NCBI GenBank assembly: GCA_002715425.1
Contig: PAYW01000030.1
Location: 1 to 8,460, forward strand
Direction: 5' to 3'
Length of the DNA: 8,460 bases
DNA from: Actinomycetota bacterium
GTDB lineage: Bacteria; Actinomycetota; Acidimicrobiia; Acidimicrobiales; UBA8592
In this document: piece by piece, positions 1-6,554 of the stretch
How the letters are laid out: each line of letters begins with the position of its first letter
Numbering within the stretch: position 1 is the first letter of the stretch
Position numbers and translations under genes: made by a program
Notes under the pieces: model-generated
The model's input: only the letters and a program-made list of their open reading frames with translations
Database searches by the model: none
What the model was told of the DNA's origin: nothing

Positions 1-509
1 ATTGTGAACTTGTCGACGCTCTCAACTCTTGGAGATTGAGTAACGGATCCTCCCTGATATCCAGTGAAGATTTCAGATGATAAAAAGCGTGCAGCAAATG
101 GCCCAAGGATATTAATAGCTACTCCTGAAATAATATGGTCAACTCCAAATCCCACCGTTGCTATAGCGTGGATGAGGCCTCCAATTGCACCTCCAATAAT
201 GCCAATTAAGATTCCCGTGTATGGCCCGAAGTTAAATGCCCCCCAAGCTCCGAACCAAGTTCCAAGTATCATCATGCCCTCTAGGCCGATATTTATAATT
301 CCTGCTCTTTCTGCGAAGAGCCCCCCAAGTCCAGCTAGAAGAATAGGAATGCTCCATTTAAGCGCTGTTTGGGAAGTGGTCATTGCAGTGAGGTGGCTCG
401 TCTCGTTTTGCCCTAATTCTTGTACGAGTGTTAAGACAAGAATTCCAAGGGTTGCGAAAGAAGCCCATCTCGCCCATGTAGGAAGTCGTCGGATCTGGTT
501 CAAGATCAT
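1..509 (-). CDS. BMP/nucleoside-type ABC importer, permease 2 of cassette B (partial, C-terminus beyond left edge)
   Basis: Inner-membrane permease of the BPD_transp_2 family (the branch of YufQ and of RbsC-like proteins), expected to pair with the permease encoded just upstream. The frame is open from an ATG at 509 to the window edge, giving 169 residues without a stop. A hydrophobic segment covers about residues 16-30. It is followed by a polar stretch and then by the family signature AERAGIINIGLEGMM at residues 66-80, which aligns with SEKAGILNLGVEGMM in the cassette A paralogue at 4541-5473. Compared with that paralogue this protein has about 36 extra N-terminal residues, probably one additional membrane segment. 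The start is supported by GAAGGAG at 517-523 with a 7-nt spacer, and by an ATGA overlap of 4 nt with the preceding permease stop, indicating translational coupling. The family is clear; the transported ligand cannot be read from the permease. Confidence 0.93.
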   Translation of the reverse strand, partial: MILNQIRRLPTWARWASFATLGILVLTLVQELGQNETSHLTAMTTSQTALKWSIPILLAGLGGLFAERAGIINIGLEGMMILGTWFGAWGAFNFGPYTGILIGIIGGAIGGLIHAIATVGFGVDHIISGVAINILGPFAARFLSSEIFTGYQGGSVTQSPRVESVDKFT

Positions 510-1633
510 TGTGATTCTCCTTCAAGGAGAGCGGAGGCAAGTCTGGCTTCTTCTCTAATTCTGAATCGTTGAACGACTTCGTATGCGATAACGGCTGCAA
601 GCAGGATTATCCCTTGCATGATGAAGACAATTTCTCGTGATGCTGAACCGGTTACTTGAAGGACTCCTGAAGCAGTGTCTAGAAAAGCAAAAAGAAGGGC
701 GCCTATTGCTATTCCACCAGGGTGATTTCGTCCGAGAAGGGCAACTGCAATCCCAGCGAATCCTAATCCTCCAACAAAGTTCGGGTTAAACCTCCCGAGT
801 TTGGCAATCTCAGCCATCCCCACCAACCCTGCAACTATCCCAGAGAGCACCATTGCACCAAGAACCATTTTTTTGTCAGATACACCCCCAACACGGGCAG
901 CGAAAGGATTAATTCCCGTTGATCTAAGGTCAAACCCGAATCTCGTTCTATTGATCAGAATGTGGTAGAGAATGCCTACAGCTACAGCAACTAAAAATAC
1001 TCCAGTCAGTTCCTTGCCTTTTCCAATTTCACGTGTGAAAAGTTCAAGCCAGCTATTGATATTTGGAATGAGCCCTGATTCGTCAATAGGTTCTGTGCCA
1101 ACCCCGAGATTGGTTGCAGTAGCATCAACTGATCCACCAGCCTGCCACTCTCGAACAAGCCAGGCAATCAGCCCAGAAATCGCTATAGCGTTAAGCATGA
1201 TAGTAGATATAACTTCATTCACACCTCGAGTTACTTTAAGAACCCCAGCAACTCCTGAATATGCTCCACCCACCAGCATTGCTACTAATAAGATCAGACC
1301 GACATGGAGAACTCCTGGTAACGAGACTGAGGCACCTACATATGCTGCGACAATTGCCGCCAGCCTGTATTGACCTTCCACTCCTATATTGAAGAGGTTC
1401 ATCCGAAAGCCAATAGCTGCGGCTACTCCGGAAATATATAACGGAGTAGCTCGGTTAAGAATATCTACTTGGATTTCCAGTCTGCTGCCATATTCAAACA
1501 TGTCTCCGTATGCGGTGAAAGGGTTACTGCCGGCGATGAGGAGAAATATGGAGGAGGCAATAGTTGCGAAAACAACTGCTGCGAGCGGTGCTGCCAAGGC
1601 AAGCATGATTCGGCGAACGGTTTCGTTCTTCAC
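506..1633 (-). CDS. BMP/nucleoside-type ABC importer, permease 1 of cassette B
   Basis: Integral membrane subunit of the importer, 375 residues, BPD_transp_2 family and YufP-like. Residues about 9-35 form the first membrane helix. The family motif FNIGVEGQ is at 81-88, and a second motif (GVNEVISTIMLN) lies near residue 140. Several further hydrophobic stretches follow, including a glycine-rich LSGIVAGLVG segment and a C-terminal helix before a charged tail, so roughly eight to ten membrane segments are expected. The start is GTG at 1633, overlapping the ATPase stop as GTGA (4 nt), with a purine-rich but imperfect ribosome site (GAAGAGAG) just upstream. Its 3' end overlaps permease 2 by 4 nt. 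It should form the translocation pathway as a heterodimer with permease 2 and dock on the fused ATPase. The paralogue in cassette A is the 362-residue protein at 5466-6554. No truncation or frameshift is seen. Confidence 0.95.
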   Translation of the reverse strand: MKNETVRRIMLALAAPLAAVVFATIASSIFLLIAGSNPFTAYGDMFEYGSRLEIQVDILNRATPLYISGVAAAIGFRMNLFNIGVEGQYRLAAIVAAYVGASVSLPGVLHVGLILLVAMLVGGAYSGVAGVLKVTRGVNEVISTIMLNAIAISGLIAWLVREWQAGGSVDATATNLGVGTEPIDESGLIPNINSWLELFTREIGKGKELTGVFLVAVAVGILYHILINRTRFGFDLRSTGINPFAARVGGVSDKKMVLGAMVLSGIVAGLVGMAEIAKLGRFNPNFVGGLGFAGIAVALLGRNHPGGIAIGALLFAFLDTASGVLQVTGSASREIVFIMQGIILLAAVIAYEVVQRFRIREEARLASALLEGESQ

Positions 1634-3165
1634 TCAGCGCTCTCTTCAGTGGCTGCGCCGGTCATATATGCGCCTAGGCTCCTTGGGGTGATTTCTGAAG
1701 GGTCGAGCTGAGCAACAATTTGGCCCCGGAACATTACGACTATTCGATCGGACAAGCCGATAAGTTCATCAAGGTCAGCAGAGATTAATAGAGTAGCTAA
1801 TCCTTGGGATCGTGCTTGGCGTATTTGTTCCCACACTGATGCTTGGGCACCGACGTCTATGCCGCGAGTTGGGTGAGAAGCCACCAGAACTGATGGTTCT
1901 GATACCATTTCACGACCCACTATTAGTTTTTGTTGATTCCCACCTGATAGTGCATGAGCGGACACTTCAACGTTTGGAGTTCGTACATCGAATTCACTTC
2001 GTATGCGCTCAGTTTGGGAGCGAGATCCTTCTCTATCAATGAACCATTGGTTCCATCCTCTAGAGAAAGGTTTTACGGTTTGGTGGCCCAGGGCAGCATT
2101 TTCCCATAGTGGAGATGTTAGGAGCAAGCCTTCCTCTTGCCTGTCTTGGGGGATGTATCCTAAGCCGTTTTCGCGGCGTGATCGAACAGAGGCGCTAGTA
2201 ATATCGCTACCAGTCATGTGGACGCTACCGGCATCTATCTTTTGGGTGCCTAAGATCGCTCCTACTAGTTCGTGTTGGCCATTGCCTTCGACGCCTGCTA
2301 TTCCCAAGATCTCACCCTGTCGTACCTCTAATGAAACCGCATCTACTATTGGTCGTTCGTCTTCGTCAAGCACAGTCACATTATTGAGTTCTATGCCAAT
2401 CGCCTCACTAATTGCCGAATCGGTAATCATCGGTTTTGGAAGCTCTGAACCCACCATCAATTCTGCGAGGTCAGTGGCTGAAACCTCAGATGGTTTGACA
2501 GTCGCAACGGTTCTTCCTTGCCGAAGAACCGTGATCGTGTCAGCAATTTCTAGCACTTCTTCGAGTTTATGGTCGATAAAAATGATGGTTGCGCCGTTAG
2601 CTTTAAGTTCTCTCATGTTTCGGAAAAGCTCTTCAACTTCCTGAGGGACAAGAACAGCAGTTGGTTCATCAAAGATTAGAATTTTTGCGCCCCTAAAAAG
2701 CACTTTAATTATTTCTACTCGTTGTCGTTCACCAACTTCTAGGCTCTCGACTAAGTCGTATGGGTCAACTGTAAGTCCATAAGCTCTCCCAACTTCATCA
2801 AGGTGTTCACTTGCGGAATCAAAATCGATTAACCCGCCCTTTTGTATTGGTTCTGCGCCAAGAATGACGTTTTCGAGAACTGTTAATTGGTTCGCAAGCA
2901 TGAAGTGCTGATGCACCATTCCTATCCCTGCTTCAATAGCTTCATTCGGTGACTGGAAAGTCCGACGCTCACCGAAAAGATTCATTGTTCCTTCGTCAGG
3001 AGGCTGCATACCATAGAGGATCTTCATCAGCGTTGATTTCCCAGCTCCGTTTTCACCACAGACGGCATGAATTTCACCTTCCTCAACAGTGAGATTCACG
3101 TTGTCGTTCGCGAGAACTCCCGGGAAGCTTTTCGTTATTCCGATGAGTTCGATAGCCGGTTCCAA
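1630..3165 (-). CDS. BMP/nucleoside-type ABC importer, fused double-domain ATPase of cassette B
   Basis: Cytoplasmic energising subunit with two ABC domains in one chain, like RbsA and YufO; 511 residues from the start chosen here. Domain 1 has Walker A GENGAGKST at about residues 37-45, Q-loop Gln86, signature LEVGERQ at about 142-148, Walker B ILIFDE ending at Glu167, and an H-loop His in FIDHKLEE. Domain 2 is degenerate: GVEGNGQ replaces Walker A with no Lys, VLVASHP replaces the Walker B Asp-Glu, and ISADLDE has Ala in place of the H-loop His, although the signature LSGGNQQ is intact. One productive ATP site is therefore expected, made of Walker A/B 1 and signature 2. The frame extends to a GTG at 3207, but I chose TTG at 3165. 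AAGGAG lies 5 nt before the TTG, homology begins there, and the upstream stretch falls inside a 16-bp inverted repeat. The gene ends in a GTGA overlap with permease 1. Confidence 0.93.
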   Translation of the reverse strand: MEPAIELIGITKSFPGVLANDNVNLTVEEGEIHAVCGENGAGKSTLMKILYGMQPPDEGTMNLFGERRTFQSPNEAIEAGIGMVHQHFMLANQLTVLENVILGAEPIQKGGLIDFDSASEHLDEVGRAYGLTVDPYDLVESLEVGERQRVEIIKVLFRGAKILIFDEPTAVLVPQEVEELFRNMRELKANGATIIFIDHKLEEVLEIADTITVLRQGRTVATVKPSEVSATDLAELMVGSELPKPMITDSAISEAIGIELNNVTVLDEDERPIVDAVSLEVRQGEILGIAGVEGNGQHELVGAILGTQKIDAGSVHMTGSDITSASVRSRRENGLGYIPQDRQEEGLLLTSPLWENAALGHQTVKPFSRGWNQWFIDREGSRSQTERIRSEFDVRTPNVEVSAHALSGGNQQKLIVGREMVSEPSVLVASHPTRGIDVGAQASVWEQIRQARSQGLATLLISADLDELIGLSDRIVVMFRGQIVAQLDPSEITPRSLGAYMTGAATEESAE

Positions 3166-3170
3166 GACTT

Positions 3171-3176
3171 CTCCTT
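3171..3176 (-). promoter_or_regulatory. Ribosome binding site that decides the TTG start of the cassette B ATPase
   Basis: The minus strand reads AAGGAG here, 5 nt before TTG at 3165. No comparable site precedes the longer GTG option at 3207. The site lies 8 nt after the 3' arm of the hairpin at 3185-3254, so folding of that hairpin leaves it exposed. Confidence 0.7.
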
Positions 3177-3184
3177 GTATATGC

Positions 3185-3254
3185 AACGAGTGAGGCTGGT
3201 ATCCCACACCCTACCTAGTTTTACAACCGTGGTGAAGGACCAGCCTCACTCGTT
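3185..3254 (-). promoter_or_regulatory. 16-bp perfect inverted repeat (hairpin) between binding-protein and ATPase genes, cassette B
   Basis: The arms AACGAGTGAGGCTGGT (3185-3200) and ACCAGCCTCACTCGTT (3239-3254) are perfectly complementary over 16 bp, with a 38-nt loop. The repeat begins 27 nt after the lipoprotein stop codon in the direction of transcription and ends before the ATPase ribosome site. No T tract follows on the minus strand, so this is not a standard intrinsic terminator. It may protect the 3' end of the binding-protein message, or attenuate or process the transcript, and so lower expression of the membrane genes. The inverted repeat is seen directly; its role is inferred from known behaviour of importer operons such as the malE-malF intergenic region. 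Confidence 0.75.
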
Positions 3255-3281
3255 ATGAGTTTTTTCTAGTTGCTAACTCAA

Positions 3282-4379
3282 TTATTCCATTGAGTCTGGA
3301 ACTGAAATATTCCCTGCAACGATGTCAGCTTTGAAAGCTTCTAGTTCGTCGACAATATCATCAAGGTATCCGCCTGATGTCGAGTATCCGACGCCATCGT
3401 CACTTAGGCCGAATGCTGTTTGGCCTGCTTGGAATGTTCCATCGATGTGACTTTGGATAGCGAGGAAGACTGCATTGTCAACTCTCTTGAGCATAGAAGT
3501 TAGGACGTACTCTCTGACAGCTTCGTCAACTGTGTTGTACTGGTCAGAGTCAACTCCGATACCCCATACTTTCGAGCCTGAGCTTTCGCTTACTTCCATT
3601 GCGGCTTCAAATAGGCCGGCCCCGGATCCTCCAGCTGCGTGGTACACAATATCTGCACCATCTGAGTACATGGCTAGAGCAATCTCTTTGGCGCGGTCTG
3701 GAGCGTTAAACCCATCAAAATCTGGGAACTCCGTGATGTACTGGGAGATGATATTGATGTCTGGGTTAACAGCTTTCACTCCGGCGGTGAATCCAGCTTC
3801 AAACTTCTCAATTAAGCCGAAGCAGCATACACCTCCGATGAAGCCAACAGTTCCCGTCTCTGTCTTCAAAGCCGCAGCGGCTCCGACAAGGAATGACCCC
3901 TCATGCTCAGCAAAAGTTAGACCTGCTGCGTTATCGGCAATTGGCCCTCCAGCTTCAAAGTCCATCATTGCGTCATCGATGACGGCAAAGTTTGTATCTG
4001 GATTGTTTGCTGCGACAGTTGCTGCATCGCCAGCGAACAAGAACCCTACAGCTATGACAATTGGGTTGTTGTCAGCTTGTAGTTGAAGTAACTCAGCACG
4101 ATTTGATCCATCGTCATTTGGCGATGATTCGCTAAATTCTATTCCGAGTACAGATTTTGCACATTCAATGCCTGCTGCTGCGGAGTCATTAAACGACTGA
4201 TCTCCACGTCCGCCGATATCGAAAACAAGCCCTGCGGTCACACCGTCTCCGTTGTTGTCTCCATCTGGACATGCTGCCGCCTGTCCGGCATCTTTGTTAA
4301 CTCCGCTGCCTCCGCAAGCGCCAACAAAGAGCCCCAAGACTGCCACAAGGGTGGCAATCAACTTAAAATTTTTACTCAT
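3282..4379 (-). CDS. BMP-family substrate-binding lipoprotein (PnrA/YufN-like) of cassette B
   Basis: Extracytoplasmic receptor of the importer, PF02608 family, 365 residues. The start is ATG at 4379, supported by GGAGG at 4386-4390 with a 6-nt spacer. An upstream in-frame ATG at 4448 would add 23 residues ahead of the signal peptide and is unlikely. The N-terminus is a lipoprotein signal (Lys-rich start, hydrophobic core, lipobox VGAC with Cys22). A short linker rich in Asp, Asn and Gly (39-46) precedes the mature domain. Family motifs in order are FDIGGRGDQSFND (53-65), NNPDTNFAVIDD (125-136), GLTFAEHEGSFLVGA (153-167), VGFIGG (178-183), HAAGGSGAG (247-255), GVDSDQY (275-281) and a C-terminus ending VPDSME. 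The match is to the purine-nucleoside receptor branch (PnrA/TmpC), so a nucleoside ligand is likely but not proven. A vicinal Cys185-Cys186 pair sits where many relatives have other residues. It is the first gene of cassette B, placed 160 nt after the preceding operon. Confidence 0.94.
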   Translation of the reverse strand: MSKNFKLIATLVAVLGLFVGACGGSGVNKDAGQAAACPDGDNNGDGVTAGLVFDIGGRGDQSFNDSAAAGIECAKSVLGIEFSESSPNDDGSNRAELLQLQADNNPIVIAVGFLFAGDAATVAANNPDTNFAVIDDAMMDFEAGGPIADNAAGLTFAEHEGSFLVGAAAALKTETGTVGFIGGVCCFGLIEKFEAGFTAGVKAVNPDINIISQYITEFPDFDGFNAPDRAKEIALAMYSDGADIVYHAAGGSGAGLFEAAMEVSESSGSKVWGIGVDSDQYNTVDEAVREYVLTSMLKRVDNAVFLAIQSHIDGTFQAGQTAFGLSDDGVGYSTSGGYLDDIVDELEAFKADIVAGNISVPDSME

Positions 4380-4405
4380 TATTCCCCTCCACTTGGTGAA
4401 TATAT

Positions 4406-4445
4406 GTCGGAAGATTTCCCGACTCGGATGAAACACTAGTCGGAA
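4406..4445. promoter_or_regulatory. Leader of cassette B with repeated GTCGG/CCGAC elements (possible operator or switching hairpin)
   Basis: On the plus strand GTCGGAA occurs twice, at 4406-4412 and 4439-4445, 33 bp apart. CCGAC lies between them at 4419-4423, and with the next base it makes CCGACT complementary to AGTCGG at 4438-4443 (6 bp). In the minus-strand transcript the central GTCGG could pair with either flanking CCGAC, giving two mutually exclusive hairpins upstream of the lipoprotein ribosome site. The same pattern could equally be a set of repressor half-sites. No -10/-35 pair is convincing in 4391-4478, so I do not mark a promoter, although one is expected here after the terminator. 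Confidence 0.4.
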
Positions 4446-4478
4446 CATTCGCTATGCGCTCATTAAATGGACAAATAT

Positions 4479-4519
4479 GCAGAAAATAAACTGTGAAAGT
4501 TAAATATTCACAGTTTTTT
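4479..4519 (-). terminator. Likely intrinsic terminator closing cassette A (possibly bidirectional)
   Basis: The minus strand reads CTGTGAA, a 9-nt loop, then TTCACAG (stem arms 4507-4513 and 4491-4497), followed by the T-rich tract TTTATTTTCT. An A6 tract at 4514-4519 precedes the stem and can extend pairing with the first T residues. It begins 21 nt after the permease 2 stop at 4541. On the plus strand the same stem is followed by T6, so it could also stop antisense transcription. The stem is short and AT-rich, so read-through into cassette B is possible. Confidence 0.62.
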
Positions 4520-4540
4520 GAGAAATTCTTCTGAAATTCA

Positions 4541-5473
4541 CTATCTTTCTTCTCTGCGGTACGCCTGACCAAGAGCTGCTGGTGCAGATGAAGGTCGGTT
4601 TCTGGCCCTAATAGAAATGACAATAAGAACGCCGATGGTGAGGAGATATGGGATCATAGAAAGCAGGATCGGAGAAAAATCGACACCAAATGTTTGTAGT
4701 CTGGTCTTTAAAGCTAGAAGCCCACCGAAAAGAAGCGCTCCAATGGCACATCTACCTGGACGCCACGCACCAAAGATAACCAACGCTACTGCTATCCAGC
4801 CTCTTCCAGCTGTAACTCCTTCAGTCCACTGAGGAGTAAGACTCAGAGTTAAATAAGCACCAGATGCTCCGGCTAAAGCGCCACCCATAGCGACAGCACC
4901 CAAGCGGAGTTGAACGACTGAATGGCCTGAAGCATCAACGGTTGAAGCAGATTCGCCAGCCCCTCGAAGGGCTAATCCGGTTCGAGTTCTTGTAAGAACA
5001 AAAGATGTTGCAATTCCACACACAACAGCGAAATAAACAATCGGAGATTGAGTGAACAGAATCGGCCCGACCCACGGAATATCCGATAAGGAACCCCAAT
5101 CGACCGGTGCAAGTACTGCTCCAGGGGGTCTTCCCACAGCATTTTTCCCTACAAATGCTGCCAACCCTAGGCCGAGAATAGTTAGCGATAGTCCTGAAAC
5201 TACTTGTTCTGCCCCAAGAATAACAGTGAATAGTCCATGGATGAGGGCGAAAAATGCACCAACCAACATGGCTACTATGAGCCCCAGCCACGCATTTTCG
5301 GTTTCGAGGGCAACCATAAATCCTGTGACAGCTCCCATAGCCATCATCCCCTCGACTCCGAGATTAAGAATCCCAGCCTTTTCTGAAATGAGTTCACCTA
5401 GGGCGGCAAGATACAACAAGGCTCCAAATGAAACAGCTGCAGTTAGCAGTCCGATCATTGACGCTTCACTCAC
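4541..5473 (-). CDS. BMP/nucleoside-type ABC importer, permease 2 of cassette A
   Basis: Inner-membrane permease, 310 residues, BPD_transp_2 family and YufQ-like. Residues 7-26 form a first hydrophobic helix. They are followed directly by the signature SEKAGILNLGVEGMM at 30-44 and then by several long hydrophobic stretches rich in Gly and Ala, with a last helix before an Arg-rich cytoplasmic tail (about residues 290-310). The start is GTG at 5473, because AAGGAGG at 5480-5486 lies 6 nt upstream; the ATG at 5458 has no such site. The gene overlaps the end of permease 1 by 8 nt, and its ribosome site lies within the last codons of that gene, so the two are translationally coupled and should be made in equal amounts. 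It is the last gene of cassette A, followed by a probable terminator. Compared with its paralogue at the left edge it lacks an N-terminal extension of about 36 residues. Confidence 0.95.
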   Translation of the reverse strand: MSEASMIGLLTAAVSFGALLYLAALGELISEKAGILNLGVEGMMAMGAVTGFMVALETENAWLGLIVAMLVGAFFALIHGLFTVILGAEQVVSGLSLTILGLGLAAFVGKNAVGRPPGAVLAPVDWGSLSDIPWVGPILFTQSPIVYFAVVCGIATSFVLTRTRTGLALRGAGESASTVDASGHSVVQLRLGAVAMGGALAGASGAYLTLSLTPQWTEGVTAGRGWIAVALVIFGAWRPGRCAIGALLFGGLLALKTRLQTFGVDFSPILLSMIPYLLTIGVLIVISIRARNRPSSAPAALGQAYRREER

Positions 5474-6554
5474 TTGGACCCTCCTTGATTACCTGTTTCT
5501 CTTTTTGGACACGCTTTAGGCTGTAGCTACTGAATACGCCAGCTCCGATTGCGCCAAAGAGAATGAGAGCTTGCAGGATCGTAGAAACAGATGACGAAAC
5601 CCCCATTGTCTGGATGCTAAGCCCTCCAACTTGCACTGCTCCAAAAAGCAAGGCCACCGCAGCGACCCCTGATGGCCTCATAAGGGCAAGCGCTGCAACA
5701 ATAATTCCAGCGAAACCATATCCTGCTGAGATTCCTTCAACGATGCGATCCGCATTGCCAGAGAGTTCTATTCCCCCAGCAAGTCCTGCAATCCCACCAC
5801 TTAGAACTAAAACAGTAATAATCTTACGCTTCAAAGAAATTCCTGCATACCTAGCTGTTTCACCGGATGACCCAGCTACACGAAGCTCATATCCCCATGC
5901 CGTTTTGCTTGCTACAAGGCCGAAAAGGGCAATGACCACCAGAGCTATTACCGCTCCCCAATGCGCCCGTTCAAATAGATCCGGTAGGCGAGCCTCACCC
6001 GGCAGCATCGGAGCTAAAGGAAACCCTTTTGATTCAGGATCTTTCCATGGTCCATGAATGAGCCACTGAAGCAATCGCAGCGCAACTTCATTCAACATTA
6101 GTGTGGTGATGATTTCATTGACGCCTATTTGTGCTCGGGCGACAGCCGGGCCTAAACCAAGTAAAGCACCACCAAGGATCGAAGCGAGAAGCATGATAGT
6201 AATTAGAAGTGGGCTCGGCCAGCCTTCACCGATCCTTGCCATCCAAGCAGCCATCATAGCTCCAGCGAGGATTTGCCCTTCAGCGCCGATATTCCATAGT
6301 CCCATGCTCCCCGCGACAGCAACCGCTAATCCTGCAAGACCCAAAGGAACCGCACGATTTAAAGTTATAGACCATGATCTTGGGCTGCCCACCGAGGAGT
6401 CGAACATGCGTTCATACACTGCCATAGGGTCATGCCCAGAAAGAACGAGCAGGAGAATTCCAATTGCAAGAGCTGAGACAAGACCGATAAGGAAGGCTAG
6501 TGGCTGCCCGCCTTTGATTGCTTGCTCTCTTCGAACTAGAACAAGGCGTCCCAT
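5466..6554 (-). CDS. BMP/nucleoside-type ABC importer, permease 1 of cassette A
   Basis: Inner-membrane permease, 362 residues, BPD_transp_2 family and YufP-like. A positively charged N-terminus (residues 3-17) precedes helix 1 (about 18-39). The family motif WNIGAEGQ is at 87-94 and GVNEIITTLMLN at 144-155. A loop rich in Pro and charged residues (about 165-190, containing GPWKDPESKGFP) probably faces outward. The later part has the family pattern of AARYAGI-like and LSGGIAGLAGG segments, then a glycine-rich helix and a C-terminal Lys-rich tail. The start ATG at 6554 shares one base with the ATPase stop (TGATG), with a GGAGAGG ribosome site about 10 nt upstream. It should form the membrane channel with permease 2, which overlaps its 3' end by 8 nt. 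It is the counterpart of 506-1633 in cassette B but clearly diverged from it. Confidence 0.95.
   Translation of the reverse strand: MGRLVLVRREQAIKGGQPLAFLIGLVSALAIGILLLVLSGHDPMAVYERMFDSSVGSPRSWSITLNRAVPLGLAGLAVAVAGSMGLWNIGAEGQILAGAMMAAWMARIGEGWPSPLLITIMLLASILGGALLGLGPAVARAQIGVNEIITTLMLNEVALRLLQWLIHGPWKDPESKGFPLAPMLPGEARLPDLFERAHWGAVIALVVIALFGLVASKTAWGYELRVAGSSGETARYAGISLKRKIITVLVLSGGIAGLAGGIELSGNADRIVEGISAGYGFAGIIVAALALMRPSGVAAVALLFGAVQVGGLSIQTMGVSSSVSTILQALILFGAIGAGVFSSYSLKRVQKEKQVIKEGPSE
5480..5486 (-). promoter_or_regulatory. Ribosome binding site that decides the GTG start of cassette A permease 2
   Basis: The minus strand reads AAGGAGG, 6 nt before GTG at 5473. It lies within the last codons of permease 1 (the Lys-Glu-Gly part of its C-terminus) and supports GTG over the in-frame ATG at 5458. 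Confidence 0.7.

Noticed and set aside
64..558. Plus-strand open frame of 164 codons at the left end
   Set aside because: It is the antisense of the partial permease 2, whose frame is open across the same stretch and carries the family signature.
4380..4448. Longer N-terminus for the lipoprotein from ATG 4448
   Set aside because: It would put 23 residues in front of a normal lipoprotein signal peptide, and the ATG at 4379 has a good GGAGG site.
4380..4478. Purine or other known riboswitch upstream of the lipoprotein gene
   Set aside because: I looked for a conserved aptamer pattern because the cargo may be purines. Only the GTCGG/CCGAC repeats are visible and the leader is short, so no known class can be claimed.
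4391..4478. Promoter for cassette B
   Set aside because: TATATT at 4399-4404 (minus strand) looks like a -10 box, but no matching -35 sits at the right distance and the resulting leader would start almost at the ribosome site. Other AT-rich hexamers are no better.
4372..4623. Minus-strand open frame of 83 codons spanning the gap between the two operons
   Set aside because: It runs out of frame through the permease end, the terminator and the leader into the lipoprotein start. It shows no family resemblance and no plausible ribosome site.
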